The notes under the pieces are model-generated. The model was not told the DNA's origin. It searched no databases and saw only the letters and a list, made by a program, of their open reading frames with translations. Both the position numbers and the translations under genes were made by a program. Shown here piece by piece: positions 7,262-15,701 of a stretch of 44,293 nt of DNA (position 1 is its first letter; each line of letters starts with the position of its first letter). The stretch is from contig NZ_VBUM01000020.1 in the NCBI RefSeq assembly GCF_005774735.1, positions 1 to 44,293 of the forward strand, given 5' to 3'. This DNA comes from Microbacterium sp. 5K110. GTDB lineage: Bacteria > Actinomycetota > Actinomycetes > Actinomycetales > Microbacteriaceae.

Positions 7262-8503
7262 TCAGGCCTGCTGGGCGGGCTCAGCCTCCGCGTCATCCGC
7301 GACCACGAGGGGCTTCGCGGCCCCCGAGAAGAGCCCGGATGCCACGATCAGGCCGACCACGATCAGCAGCGTGTTCAGCAGGCCGATGTGGTCGCCGATC
7401 CACCCGAGGATCGGCGGGCCGCACAGGAAGGCGACGTAGCCGATCGTGGCGGCGGCCGCGACGCGCGAGGCTGCCTGGGCGGGGTCGTCGGCGGCGGCCG
7501 ACATGCCGATGGGGAAGCCGAGCGAGGCACCGAGACCCCACAGGGCGGCGCCGATGTAGACCAGCGGCCCGAAGGGAGCGACGATGAAGAGCAGGAGGCC
7601 CGCGGCGGCTGTGACCGCGAGGATGCGGAGCACCCACACGCGCCCGAAACGGTCCACGACCGGCCCGCCCGCGAGACGTCCGAGGGTCATCGCGACCGAG
7701 AACACCGCCAGAACGGCCGGGCCCGCTTCTTCGGGGGCGCCGTGGCCGAAGACGACCGCCGAGGGGAGCCAGTCGTTCGCGCTGCCCTCGGCGAAGGCCA
7801 TGCCGAGCATGATGACGCCGAGCGTGTAGGTCCGCGGCTCGCGCCATGCGGACAGGGACTCGCCGAGCCGCTCGCGCCAGTGCGCGCGCTGCGCGGCGGG
7901 CGCGGCATCCATGGCCGTCTCCCGGGCGGGCACGTTCGCGATCGCCACGACGGCCACCACCGCGATCACGATGCCCATCGCGACGCAGTGCGCGATCACG
8001 TCGACGTTCCCGCGCACGGCGAGGAAGCCGATCCCGGCCCCGATCACGGTGCCGAAGCTGAAGAACGCGTGCAGCAGCGGCATCACGGTGCGCCCCGTGG
8101 CCTTCTCGAGGGCGGCGCCCTCGACGTTCATCATGACGTCGACGGATCCGTTGCCGAACCCGAACAGGGCGAGACCGACGAGGGCGACGCCGAACAACTG
8201 GAGCGTGTCCGATCCGAGCCCGATGATGACGACACCCACGGCGACGCACGCGAGCGCCGCGAGCATGCCCCGACGCGCACCCAGCCGGGCCATGATGACG
8301 GGCGCGACCGACAGGCCGATGATGGATGCCACCCCCATGCCCAGCAGCAGCAGGCCGACGCCGGAGTTCTCGATGCCGAGGGACTCGCGGATCGCGGGCA
8401 CTCGCGACGCCCACGTCGAGATGCTCAGCCCGCTCGCGAGGAAGATCGCGCAGATCGCGATGTACCAGCGCACGAGGCGCGCACGGGTGAGCACGGAATC
8501 CAT
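7262..8503 (-). CDS. MFS transporter
   Basis: A 413-residue major facilitator protein with twelve predicted helices, beginning VLTRARLVRWYIAICAIFLA after Met-Asp-Ser. The loop between helices 2 and 3 is RLGARRG. The corresponding C-terminal loop DRFGRVWVLRI is the usual MFS D-R-x-G motif. The substrate cannot be read from sequence; the divergent LacI-type regulator suggests a sugar or related small molecule. The ATG at 8503 is set by a TACTCT -10 box six bases upstream, giving a leaderless message. The long open frame upstream of this Met is antisense to the regulator and is not coding. Confidence 0.88.
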   Translation of the reverse strand: MDSVLTRARLVRWYIAICAIFLASGLSISTWASRVPAIRESLGIENSGVGLLLLGMGVASIIGLSVAPVIMARLGARRGMLAALACVAVGVVIIGLGSDTLQLFGVALVGLALFGFGNGSVDVMMNVEGAALEKATGRTVMPLLHAFFSFGTVIGAGIGFLAVRGNVDVIAHCVAMGIVIAVVAVVAIANVPARETAMDAAPAAQRAHWRERLGESLSAWREPRTYTLGVIMLGMAFAEGSANDWLPSAVVFGHGAPEEAGPAVLAVFSVAMTLGRLAGGPVVDRFGRVWVLRILAVTAAAGLLLFIVAPFGPLVYIGAALWGLGASLGFPIGMSAAADDPAQAASRVAAAATIGYVAFLCGPPILGWIGDHIGLLNTLLIVVGLIVASGLFSGAAKPLVVADDAEAEPAQQA

Positions 8504-8509
8504 GTCGCC

Positions 8510-8515
8510 AGAGTA
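8510..8515 (-). promoter_or_regulatory. -10 box TACTCT, leaderless promoter of the MFS gene
   Basis: TACTCT on the reverse strand is followed by six bases and then ATG. A TTCGAT about 18 bases upstream, inside the palindrome at 8535-8548, could be the -35. Confidence 0.5.
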
Positions 8516-8534
8516 TCGAGGATGGTCCCGCAGA

Positions 8535-8548
8535 TCGAATCGATTCGA
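8535..8548. promoter_or_regulatory. Perfect 14-bp LacI-type operator between divergent genes
   Basis: TCGAATCGATTCGA is a perfect palindrome with the central CG typical of LacI/GalR-family operators. It lies 31 bases from each start codon and overlaps the candidate -35 regions of both divergent promoters. The adjacent LacI-type protein is the obvious binder. Occupancy would block both genes, giving autoregulation. Confidence 0.75.
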
Positions 8549-8566
8549 GACGGCGGGGAGGGGAGG

Positions 8567-8572
8567 TACGAT
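8567..8572 (+). promoter_or_regulatory. -10 box TACGAT, leaderless promoter of the lacI-type gene
   Basis: TACGAT is followed by six bases and the GTG start at 8579. A TTCGAG 17 bases upstream, at the edge of the operator, is a possible -35. Confidence 0.5.
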
Positions 8573-8578
8573 CAGGCG

Positions 8579-9628
8579 GTGAGCACGCGCCGCGCCACCA
8601 TCAGCGACGTCGCCCGAGAGGCGGGCGTCTCCGCGTCGACGGCATCGGTGGTCTTCAGCGGCAACACGCCGACCTCCGAAGCCACGCGGGCCCGCGTGCT
8701 CGCCGCGGCCGCGAAGCTCGGCTACACCGGGCCCGACCCCCGAGCGGCCTCGTTGCGCCGCGGCAGATCGGGGATCGTCGGCGTCGTCTTCGACCAGCAC
8801 CTCGGAACCGCCTTCCTCGATCCCGTCACCACGCACATGATGGACGGCCTCGCCGACGGCGTCTCCCGTCTCGGGGCGGCGCTGCTCCTCCTCCGCGATG
8901 ACGGCGAGATGGTGCGCGAGCCCTCGCTGCAGACCGCTCCGATCGACGCCGCCGTGCTGATCGGCTGCAGCCCGCGCCTGCGCGACTCGCTCGAGATCGT
9001 GCGGGCCCGCGGCATCCCCGTCGTCGTCGTCGAGGGCGATGCCGGGCCGGGCGTTCCCCGCGTCCTGCTCGACAACGTCGAGGCCCAGCGCGAGGCGGCC
9101 CGGTATGTGGCCGATCTCGGTCACCGCGACGTCGTGCTCGTCACTCTCCCCGTCGACATCGAACGACGCCGCGGGTGGATCCCCGATGACGCCGTCGTCA
9201 GCGTCCACGTGACCGCCGATCGCCTCGCCGGTGCGCGTGAGGTCTTCCCACAGGCCCCCGCGCTGGCCGCTGCCGGCAGCTCGATCGACGAGGGTGCGAT
9301 CGCCGGGCGCGCGATCTTCGCCGATCCCGACCGGCGTCCCACCGCCGTGATCGCGCAGACCGACCTGCTGGCCGCCGGGGTCATCCGGGCCGCCGAAGAA
9401 GCCGGTCTGCGCGTGCCGCTCGATGTCAGTGTCACCGGCTTCGACGGTGTCGTCGTGGATGGTCTCGCGCCCCACGTGCTCACGACGCTCGTGCAGCCGG
9501 CCACGGCCAAAGGCCGGGCCGCCGGCGAGGCCGTGTCGGCGATGATCGAGGGATCCACGCCCGCCGGTCTCGACCTCACGTGCGTCTTCCGAGTGGGCAC
9601 GACGACCGCCCCGCCGCGTACCACATGA
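8579..9628 (+). CDS. LacI family transcriptional regulator
   Basis: A 349-residue LacI/GalR regulator. Residues 1-60 hold the helix-turn-helix and hinge (TISDVAREAGVSASTASVVF, then a hinge ending AASLRRG). The rest is a periplasmic-binding-protein-like effector domain with the expected GIVGVVF and VTGFDG blocks. The GTG at 8579 is the only start that leaves the helix-turn-helix at the extreme N-terminus and follows a proper leaderless -10. The frame upstream is antisense to the MFS gene. It probably represses itself and the MFS transporter through the palindrome at 8535-8548. The ligand is unknown. Confidence 0.93.
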   Translation: MSTRRATISDVAREAGVSASTASVVFSGNTPTSEATRARVLAAAAKLGYTGPDPRAASLRRGRSGIVGVVFDQHLGTAFLDPVTTHMMDGLADGVSRLGAALLLLRDDGEMVREPSLQTAPIDAAVLIGCSPRLRDSLEIVRARGIPVVVVEGDAGPGVPRVLLDNVEAQREAARYVADLGHRDVVLVTLPVDIERRRGWIPDDAVVSVHVTADRLAGAREVFPQAPALAAAGSSIDEGAIAGRAIFADPDRRPTAVIAQTDLLAAGVIRAAEEAGLRVPLDVSVTGFDGVVVDGLAPHVLTTLVQPATAKGRAAGEAVSAMIEGSTPAGLDLTCVFRVGTTTAPPRTT

Positions 9629-9660
9629 GGTCCTCGGCGCAGGGCCCCGGATGCTCCCGG

Positions 9661-9702
9661 TAGAATAAGAGTCCACACCCCGAGAGCCCGGGCATTTGCC
9701 CG
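9661..9702 (+). promoter_or_regulatory. Mrp operon promoter -10 and leader hairpin
   Basis: TAGAAT at 9661-9666 is a good actinobacterial -10. It is followed by a leader with a small hairpin, CGGGC (9689-9693) ATTT GCCCG (9698-9702), before the ribosome site GAGGAGG at 9711-9717. No clear -35 was found. The leader could act in post-transcriptional control; that is speculation. Confidence 0.45.
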
Positions 9703-9723
9703 TCGACCCCGAGGAGGCCCACA

Positions 9724-12657
9724 CTGCTGGCATTCCTCGGCGCGTTCGCGCTCGTCCCGATGCTGTTGCCTCTCCTGGTGGCCCGCATCGGAGCTCGTGC
9801 GTTCTACGTCGCAGCGGTTCTGCCGGCACTCGCCTTCGCGTACGCGATCGTGCAGGCCCCTGCCGTCTTCTCCGGCGACATTCCCTTCGAGGAATACTCG
9901 TGGATCCCGGGGCTCGGCATCTCCCTCTCGATGCGCATGGACACGCTCGGGTGGCTCCTGACGCTGGTCGTGACCGGGGTCGGCGCGTTGGTCATGCTCT
10001 ACTGCCGCTGGTACTTCCGCGGCAAGACGCAGGGGGTCGGGCAGTTCTCCGCCGTTCTCCTGGCTTTCGCCGGAGCGATGTACGGCCTCGTCCTGACCGA
10101 CGACATCGTCGTGCTGATCATGCTGTGGGAAGTCACGAGCGTCCTGTCGTACCTGCTCATCGGGTACTACCACGGCCGCGCTGCCAGCCGCCGCGCCGCC
10201 CTGCAGGCGCTGCTGGTGACCACGCTCGGCGGTCTGGTGATGCTGATCGGTGTCGTGCTGATCGTCGTCCAGTCCGGCACCACGAGCTTGTCGGCCATCC
10301 TCGCGGACCCGCCCGTGGGCCCCGTCGTCGACGTCGCCGTGCTGCTCCTCCTCGTCGGCGCGCTGAGCAAGTCCGCGATCTTCCCCTTCCATTTCTGGCT
10401 GCCCGGCGCCATGGCCGCCCCGACGCCGGTCAGCGCCTACCTGCACGCGGCGGCGATGGTGAAGGCGGGCATCTACCTCGTCGCGCGCCTCGCCCCGGGG
10501 TTCGCCGACACCCCGCTCTGGCGGCCCACGCTCATCACGTTGGGCGTGTTCACGATGCTCCTCGGCGGTTTCCAGGCGCTGCGCGAGCGCGACCTGAAAC
10601 GCATCCTCGCCTTCGGTACCGTGAGCCAGCTCGGCTTCCTGACCGTGATGCTCGGGTACGGGACTCGGGATGCCGCTCTCGCGGGCGTCGCACTCCTGCT
10701 CAGCCACGCCCTGTTCAAGTCCTGCCTCTTCCTCGTCGTCGGCGTCATCGACCGCCAGCTCTCCACTCGCGACATCGGCGAGCTCTCGGGCCTCGGCCGG
10801 CAGGCGCCGGTCATGGCGACCGCCTCGTTCATCGCGATCGCGTCGATGGCGGGCGTCATCCCCACTCTCGGCTTCGTGGCGAAAGAGACGGCGCTGACGG
10901 CGCTGTGGCACGAGGCCACCGCCGGAGCGCCCTGGGGCCTCGTCGCCCTGTTCGGTGTCGTCGCCGGTTCCGCGTTGACGGCGGCCTATGGCATCCGGTT
11001 CCTCTGGGGCGCGTTCTGGACGAAGCCCTCCATCGAGCGCACCGAGTGGCCCGACCCGCCGATCGGGTTCCTCGCCTCCCCCGTGCTTCTGTCGGGGGCG
11101 ACCCTCGCGCTGGGCTTCCTCGCCCCCATGCTCGACGGGTGGCTCGCGCCGTACGCCGATGGACTGCCCGAGGCGACCGCGGGAGTCCCGGCGCCCGAGT
11201 ACCCGTACCACCTCGCGCTGTGGCACGGTCTCGAGCCTGCGCTGTTCCTGTCGCTCGGCACCCTGGCACTGGGTGCGGCCATCTTCTGGGTCGTGCGGCG
11301 CACGCAGCTGCACCGTCGGCGGCGCGTCCTCCCCTTCACCGCGAACGACGTCTACAACGCCGTCGTGCGCGGGATCGACCGCACGTCGGAGTGGACGACG
11401 GCGCGCTTCCAGCGCGGATCGCTGCCGTTCTACGTCGGGACGATCTTCGTCGTGCTGGTCGTCGCCGAGGGCACCGCACTCATCGCGTCCGACGAGTGGC
11501 GCGCGCAGCTCGACGCGTGGCAGTCCCCCGCGCAGCTCATCGCGGCCCCGATCATGATCGCCGCCGGAATCCTCGCCGTCCGCGCACGCAAGCGCTTCAC
11601 GGGCGTGGCGCTGGTGTCGGTGACGGGGTTGGGCATGGTGGTGCTCTTCGGCACGAGCGGCGCCCCCGACCTCGCGCTCACCCAGGTGCTCATCGAGACC
11701 GTCACCCTCGTGGTGTTCGCCCTCGTCCTGCGCCGGCTCCCCGCCCGCATGGGTGAGCACAACGCGTCCGTCGCGCCCCTGGCCCGCGCGGCGCTCGGCG
11801 TCGGAGTCGGACTCACGATGGCCCTCGTCGCCATCGTCGCCACCGGTGCGCGGCAGGACCTCCCCATCTCGCTGGAATGGCCCGCCCTCGCGTACGAGAT
11901 CGGCCACGGCCGCAACGTCGTCAACGTCGCGCTCGTCGACCTCCGCGGCTGGGACACGATGGGCGAGCTGTCGGTGCTCATCCTCGCGGCCACGGGCGTG
12001 GCATCCCTCGTCTTCATCACCGATCGCAGCGACAACCTCTCCCGCCGCCGGTCCGGCACCGCACGCAGCCGCGTGGGCCTCGGACGCCGCCGTCCGCTCA
12101 TCGAGACCGACAGCGGTGTGCGTGCGCAGCGTGCGGGAGAGGCCGACGCCCCGCGCGCATGGCTCATTTCGGGGTCGAAGGTGCAGCCCGAGAACCGGTC
12201 GATCCTGATGGAGATCATCATCCGGGTGCTCTTCCACGCGATCATCATCGTCTCGCTCTATCTGCTCTTCGCGGGGCACAACCTCCCCGGTGGCGGGTTC
12301 GCCGGCGGTCTCGTCGCGGGCATGGCCCTCGTGATGCGGTACATCGCCGGCGGGCGGTGGGAGCTCGGCGCCGCCGCGCCCACCGACGCGGGGCGACTCC
12401 TGGGCGCGGGCATGGCGATCGCCGTCCTCTGCGCGATCGTCCCGCTGTTCTTCGGGTTCGCACCGCTGCAGAGCTTCACGTTCGAGGGCGAGATCCCCGT
12501 CATCGGTCACTGGGAGTTCGTCACCAGCACGATCTTCGACGTCGGCGTGTACCTCGTGGTCATCGGCCTCGTGCTCGACGTCCTCCGCAGTCTCGGCGCC
12601 GAGGTCGACCGACAGTCCAAGGATGCCGTCGACACCGAGGCGGTGACGCTGCCGTGA
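9724..12657 (+). CDS. mrpA: Mrp/Mnh Na+/H+ antiporter subunit A, fused to subunit B
   Basis: A 977-residue polytopic protein. Residues about 1-650 are a NuoL-like proton channel (LWEVTSVLSYLLIGYYHGR; SAIFPFHFWLPGAMAAPTPV). The C-terminal part contains the MrpB domain (LLFAGHNLPGGGFAGGL), as in other actinobacteria where A and B are fused. Mrp exchanges cytoplasmic cations for protons across the membrane and supports pH and salt tolerance. The strong GAGGAGG site is six bases before CTG at 9724, and translation from there gives the short hydrophobic N-terminus usual for MrpA. The first canonical start, ATG 9760, has no ribosome site and would clip the first helix. The stop overlaps the next GTG. 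Confidence 0.93.
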   Translation: MLAFLGAFALVPMLLPLLVARIGARAFYVAAVLPALAFAYAIVQAPAVFSGDIPFEEYSWIPGLGISLSMRMDTLGWLLTLVVTGVGALVMLYCRWYFRGKTQGVGQFSAVLLAFAGAMYGLVLTDDIVVLIMLWEVTSVLSYLLIGYYHGRAASRRAALQALLVTTLGGLVMLIGVVLIVVQSGTTSLSAILADPPVGPVVDVAVLLLLVGALSKSAIFPFHFWLPGAMAAPTPVSAYLHAAAMVKAGIYLVARLAPGFADTPLWRPTLITLGVFTMLLGGFQALRERDLKRILAFGTVSQLGFLTVMLGYGTRDAALAGVALLLSHALFKSCLFLVVGVIDRQLSTRDIGELSGLGRQAPVMATASFIAIASMAGVIPTLGFVAKETALTALWHEATAGAPWGLVALFGVVAGSALTAAYGIRFLWGAFWTKPSIERTEWPDPPIGFLASPVLLSGATLALGFLAPMLDGWLAPYADGLPEATAGVPAPEYPYHLALWHGLEPALFLSLGTLALGAAIFWVVRRTQLHRRRRVLPFTANDVYNAVVRGIDRTSEWTTARFQRGSLPFYVGTIFVVLVVAEGTALIASDEWRAQLDAWQSPAQLIAAPIMIAAGILAVRARKRFTGVALVSVTGLGMVVLFGTSGAPDLALTQVLIETVTLVVFALVLRRLPARMGEHNASVAPLARAALGVGVGLTMALVAIVATGARQDLPISLEWPALAYEIGHGRNVVNVALVDLRGWDTMGELSVLILAATGVASLVFITDRSDNLSRRRSGTARSRVGLGRRRPLIETDSGVRAQRAGEADAPRAWLISGSKVQPENRSILMEIIIRVLFHAIIIVSLYLLFAGHNLPGGGFAGGLVAGMALVMRYIAGGRWELGAAAPTDAGRLLGAGMAIAVLCAIVPLFFGFAPLQSFTFEGEIPVIGHWEFVTSTIFDVGVYLVVIGLVLDVLRSLGAEVDRQSKDAVDTEAVTLP

Positions 12658-13271
12658 CCATCTCGTTCGTCCTCGTCGTCATCATGGCCGTGCTCTTCGC
12701 GTGCGGCGTCTACGCCATGCTCGAGCGCAGCCTCACCCGCGTGCTGATCGGCTTCCTGCTGCTCGGCAACGCGGCCAATCTGCTGCTGCTGATCGTCATG
12801 GGCCGCCCGGCCATGGCGCCGTTCTACGACGGCGGGCAGACCGACTCCGCCGACATGTCCGACGCCCTGCCGCAGGCGCTGACCCTCACCGCCATCGTCA
12901 TCACCTTCGGCATCTCGGCGTTCCTGCTCGCCCTCATCTACCGTTCGTGGCAGCTCGGCGAGGCCGACACCGTGGTCGACGACGCCGAGGATGTCGCGCT
13001 CCGCGAGCGCACGGCATCCGAGCCCGAGGATGCCATCGACGACGAATCCCGCTCGGACGACGACGACGTGACCACCGACTTCGTCGGCGACGACGTCTCG
13101 CCCATCCGCGTGCTGCACCAGGGCGACCTCTCGCACCTGGTGGACGATGCCCCGGTCGACCGCGTCGCCGTCCGCCGCACCCGACCCGAGGGCGACACCC
13201 GCGGCCCCGAGGACGGCATCCACGACCCCGAGGACGATGCCCGCGACCCCGAGGACGGTGATCGCTCGTGA
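12654..13271 (+). CDS. mrpC: Mrp/Mnh Na+/H+ antiporter subunit C with long acidic tail
   Basis: A 205-residue NuoK-like subunit. Three membrane helices occupy about residues 1-100 (ARG-free first helix after VTISFVLVVIMAVLF; LIGFLLLGNAANLLLL; LTLTAIVITFGISAFLLAL). MrpC proteins are usually about 110-125 residues. Here a highly charged cytoplasmic tail of roughly 100 residues is added, ending in Pro-Glu-Asp-rich heptad repeats encoded by 21-bp DNA repeats. The GTG overlaps the mrpA stop (GTGA), and its own stop overlaps the mrpD start, so translation is coupled. Confidence 0.92.
   Translation: MTISFVLVVIMAVLFACGVYAMLERSLTRVLIGFLLLGNAANLLLLIVMGRPAMAPFYDGGQTDSADMSDALPQALTLTAIVITFGISAFLLALIYRSWQLGEADTVVDDAEDVALRERTASEPEDAIDDESRSDDDDVTTDFVGDDVSPIRVLHQGDLSHLVDDAPVDRVAVRRTRPEGDTRGPEDGIHDPEDDARDPEDGDRS
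13182..13265 (+). repeat. Four tandem 21-bp repeats in the mrpC 3' end
   Basis: Units at 13182-13202, 13203-13223, 13224-13244 and 13245-13265 share a CCCCGAGGACG-type core. The last two agree best and the first is most diverged. They encode the heptads RPEGDTR, GPEDGIH, DPEDDAR and DPEDGDR, an acidic, probably disordered tail. In-frame repeats of this kind can change copy number between strains. Confidence 0.8.
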
Positions 13272-14827
13272 GCGCCCTGGTTCCCCTGCTCGTCGGCATC
13301 CCCCTCATCGGTGCGGCCATCAACCTCGTCTTCGGTCGCCGCAAGAAGACGCAGATCGTCGTGTCGGTGGTATCCCTCACGCTCGTGCTCGTGCTCGCCG
13401 CGATCCTGCTCGTCGCCGTCGACACGACCACCGGTCCCATCGCCGTGGCGATCGCCGGGTGGGACATCCCGCTCGGCATCGTGCTGTACGTCGACGTCCT
13501 GGCGGCGCTGCTGGTGATGGTGTCGGCCATCGTGCTGCTGGCGGTGCTGCTGTTCTCGATCGGGCAGGGAGCGGCCGACAACGACGAAGACACCCCGGTC
13601 TCGATCTTCTATCCGGCGTATCTGATCCTGGGTGCGGGCATCTTCAACGCCTTCATCGCGGGCGACCTGTTCAACCTCTACGTCGGTTTCGAGATCCTGC
13701 TCGTGGCCTCGTACGTGCTCATCACTCTCGGCAGCACCGAGTCGCGCATCCGCACCGGCGTGGTCTACATCGTCGTCTCGCTGGTGTCGTCGATCCTCTT
13801 CCTCGCGGCGATCGCGATGGTCTACGGCGCCCTCGGCACCGTGAACATGGTCCAGATCAGCGAGCGGATGGCGCAGCTGCCGCAGGACATCCAGACGATC
13901 CTGCACCTCATGCTGCTGCTCGCGTTCGCGATCAAAGCCGCCGTCTTCCCGCTGTCGTTCTGGCTTCCCGACTCGTACCCCACGGCACCGGCGCCGGTCA
14001 CGGCGGTGTTCGCCGGCCTGCTGACGAAGGTGGGCGTCTACGCGATCATCCGCACCGAGACGCAGCTGTTCGTCGACAACGACCTCAACTTCCTGCTGAT
14101 GATGGTCGCGCTGGCGACCATGATCGTCGGCATCCTCGGCGCGGTCGCGCAGGCCGAACTCAAACGCATCCTGTCGTTCACGCTGGTCAGCCACATCGGG
14201 TACATGATCTTCGGGCTGGCGATCAACACCCCGCTGGCGGTGGGCGCGACGATCTACTACATCGTCCACCACATCATCGTGCAGACGACTCTGTTCCTGG
14301 CCGTGGGCCTCATCGAGCGTCGAGCCGGGAGCACCTCCATCCTCAAGGTGAAGGGGCTCATGCGTGCGGCCCCGTTGCTGGCGGTCCTGTACTTCATCCC
14401 GGCGATCAACCTCGGTGGACTGCCCCCGTTCTCGGGCTTCATCGGCAAGTACGCGCTGTTCGACGCCGCCGCCCAGGTGGGGACGCCGGTGATGATGGTG
14501 CTGATCGTCGGCGGCATCGCGACCTCGATCCTCACGCTGTACGCGCTCATGCGGGCGTGGAACCTCTCGTTCTGGCGCGAGGAGAACGATTCCACCGAGA
14601 CCCTCGAGCGAATCGCCTACCTGGGCAACGCCCCCGCGGCATCCATCTCGACCGAGCGCCGCACGATCCCCCGCATCATGACGTTCGCGACGGCGGGGAT
14701 GGTCGCCGTCACGCTCTCGCTGACGGTGTTCGCCGGCCCGCTGCTGGACGTGTGCCTGCGCGCCGGTGAGCGCATCACCGACGGCATCACGCTCGTGCAG
14801 TTGCAGGAACAGGTGGCTGATCGATGA
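13268..14827 (+). CDS. mrpD: Mrp/Mnh Na+/H+ antiporter subunit D
   Basis: A 519-residue NuoN/NuoM-like membrane subunit with about fourteen helices. Family blocks include FNLYVGFEILLVASYVLI, AVFPLSFWLPDSYPTAPAPV and AELKRILSFTLVSHIGYM. They carry the conserved Glu and Lys residues of the proton-translocating channel. It is the second antiporter-like subunit of the Mrp complex beside MrpA. The GTG start overlaps the mrpC stop, and the terminal TGA overlaps the ATG of mrpE. Confidence 0.95.
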   Translation: MSALVPLLVGIPLIGAAINLVFGRRKKTQIVVSVVSLTLVLVLAAILLVAVDTTTGPIAVAIAGWDIPLGIVLYVDVLAALLVMVSAIVLLAVLLFSIGQGAADNDEDTPVSIFYPAYLILGAGIFNAFIAGDLFNLYVGFEILLVASYVLITLGSTESRIRTGVVYIVVSLVSSILFLAAIAMVYGALGTVNMVQISERMAQLPQDIQTILHLMLLLAFAIKAAVFPLSFWLPDSYPTAPAPVTAVFAGLLTKVGVYAIIRTETQLFVDNDLNFLLMMVALATMIVGILGAVAQAELKRILSFTLVSHIGYMIFGLAINTPLAVGATIYYIVHHIIVQTTLFLAVGLIERRAGSTSILKVKGLMRAAPLLAVLYFIPAINLGGLPPFSGFIGKYALFDAAAQVGTPVMMVLIVGGIATSILTLYALMRAWNLSFWREENDSTETLERIAYLGNAPAASISTERRTIPRIMTFATAGMVAVTLSLTVFAGPLLDVCLRAGERITDGITLVQLQEQVADR

Positions 14828-15438
14828 GCCCGTCACGCCGGTCGCAGTTCGGCTTCTTCGCGCAGCAGTTGCCCTTCTTCGTCATCCTCGTCGCGCTGTG
14901 GATGCTGCTGTGGGGACAGTTGACGTGGCTGGCGCTGATCACCGGACTCGTGGCCGCCGTGTTCGTGACCCGCGTGTTCCGCCTTCCGCCCGTCGACCTG
15001 TCGGGCCGCTTGAACCTCTGGTACGGCCTCGTCTTCGTGGCGACGTTCTTCGCCGCCGTCGTGCGCGGCTCACTCGTCGTGGCGTGGCAGGTGCTGGACT
15101 TCCGGCGGCCGCCGGGTGCCGCGATCATCGCGGTTCCGCTGCGCGTCGACGACGACGTCATCATGGCGCACACGGCGGTGACCGCCTCCCTCATCCCCGG
15201 TTCCTTGATCATCGACGTCGACCGCGAGGGGCGCACCCTCTTCTTGCACACCATCGGCATCCGCAGTGACGAGGATGCCGAGCACCAGCGCCGCGTCGTG
15301 CTCGGCTGGGAGGCACGCATCACGCGGGCCGTGGGCTCGCGCGAGCAGCTCGCCGATCTGCGTCGCCAGATCGCCCAGGCCGACGAGGACGCTCACCACG
15401 GGGCGGCCTCGCCCCGCGACGGACGGACCCCGCTATGA
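14824..15438 (+). CDS. mrpE: Mrp/Mnh Na+/H+ antiporter subunit E
   Basis: A 204-residue subunit with two to three N-terminal helices (LPFFVILVALWMLLWG; LALITGLVAAVFVT). These are followed by a cytoplasmic domain with the MrpE motif around TASLIPGSLIIDVDREGRTL. MrpE is needed for assembly or activity of the complex rather than ion conduction. The ATG overlaps the mrpD stop (ATGA). The charged tail after about residue 165 is somewhat longer than usual. Confidence 0.93.
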   Translation: MSPSRRSQFGFFAQQLPFFVILVALWMLLWGQLTWLALITGLVAAVFVTRVFRLPPVDLSGRLNLWYGLVFVATFFAAVVRGSLVVAWQVLDFRRPPGAAIIAVPLRVDDDVIMAHTAVTASLIPGSLIIDVDREGRTLFLHTIGIRSDEDAEHQRRVVLGWEARITRAVGSREQLADLRRQIAQADEDAHHGAASPRDGRTPL

Positions 15439-15701
15439 CCGCTCTCGTCATCGTCATCCTCGTCGTTTTCGCCGTCGCCGCGGTGTTGGCGCTCATCCGG
15501 CTCGTCATCGGTCCGTCGATCCTGGACCGCGCCGTCGCCGCGGACGTGCTGCTGACCGAGGTGCTGTGCATCCTCGGGGCCGACATGGTCATCAACCACC
15601 ACACGCGCTCGCTCCCGACGATGCTCATCATCGCCGCGGTCGGCGTCTTCGGGTCGATCGCGGTGGCCCGCTTCGTGGCGCGGAAGGAGAACCCCCGGTG
15701 A
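15435..15701 (+). CDS. mrpF: Mrp/Mnh Na+/H+ antiporter subunit F
   Basis: An 88-residue protein with three membrane helices and the MrpF signature RLVIGPSILDRAVAADVL between helices 1 and 2, a cytoplasmic loop. Length is normal for the family. It overlaps mrpE by four bases and mrpG by four bases in ATGA/GTGA junctions. Confidence 0.93.
   Translation: MTALVIVILVVFAVAAVLALIRLVIGPSILDRAVAADVLLTEVLCILGADMVINHHTRSLPTMLIIAAVGVFGSIAVARFVARKENPR

Noticed and set aside
7388..8578. Long in-frame extension upstream of the LacI-type regulator
   Set aside because: It is antisense to the MFS gene, low-complexity, and would bury the helix-turn-helix; GTG 8579 with its leaderless -10 is the real start.
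9121..12510. A reverse-strand open frame of 1129 codons opposite the lacI-type gene and mrpA
   Set aside because: It is the antisense shadow of strongly GC-biased genes, made of Glu/Asp/Arg/His-rich low-complexity sequence with no recognisable domain.
12938..14836. Reverse-strand 632-codon frame opposite mrpC and mrpD
   Set aside because: Charged, repetitive shadow of the Mrp genes; overlapping four-base junctions on the forward strand show which strand codes.
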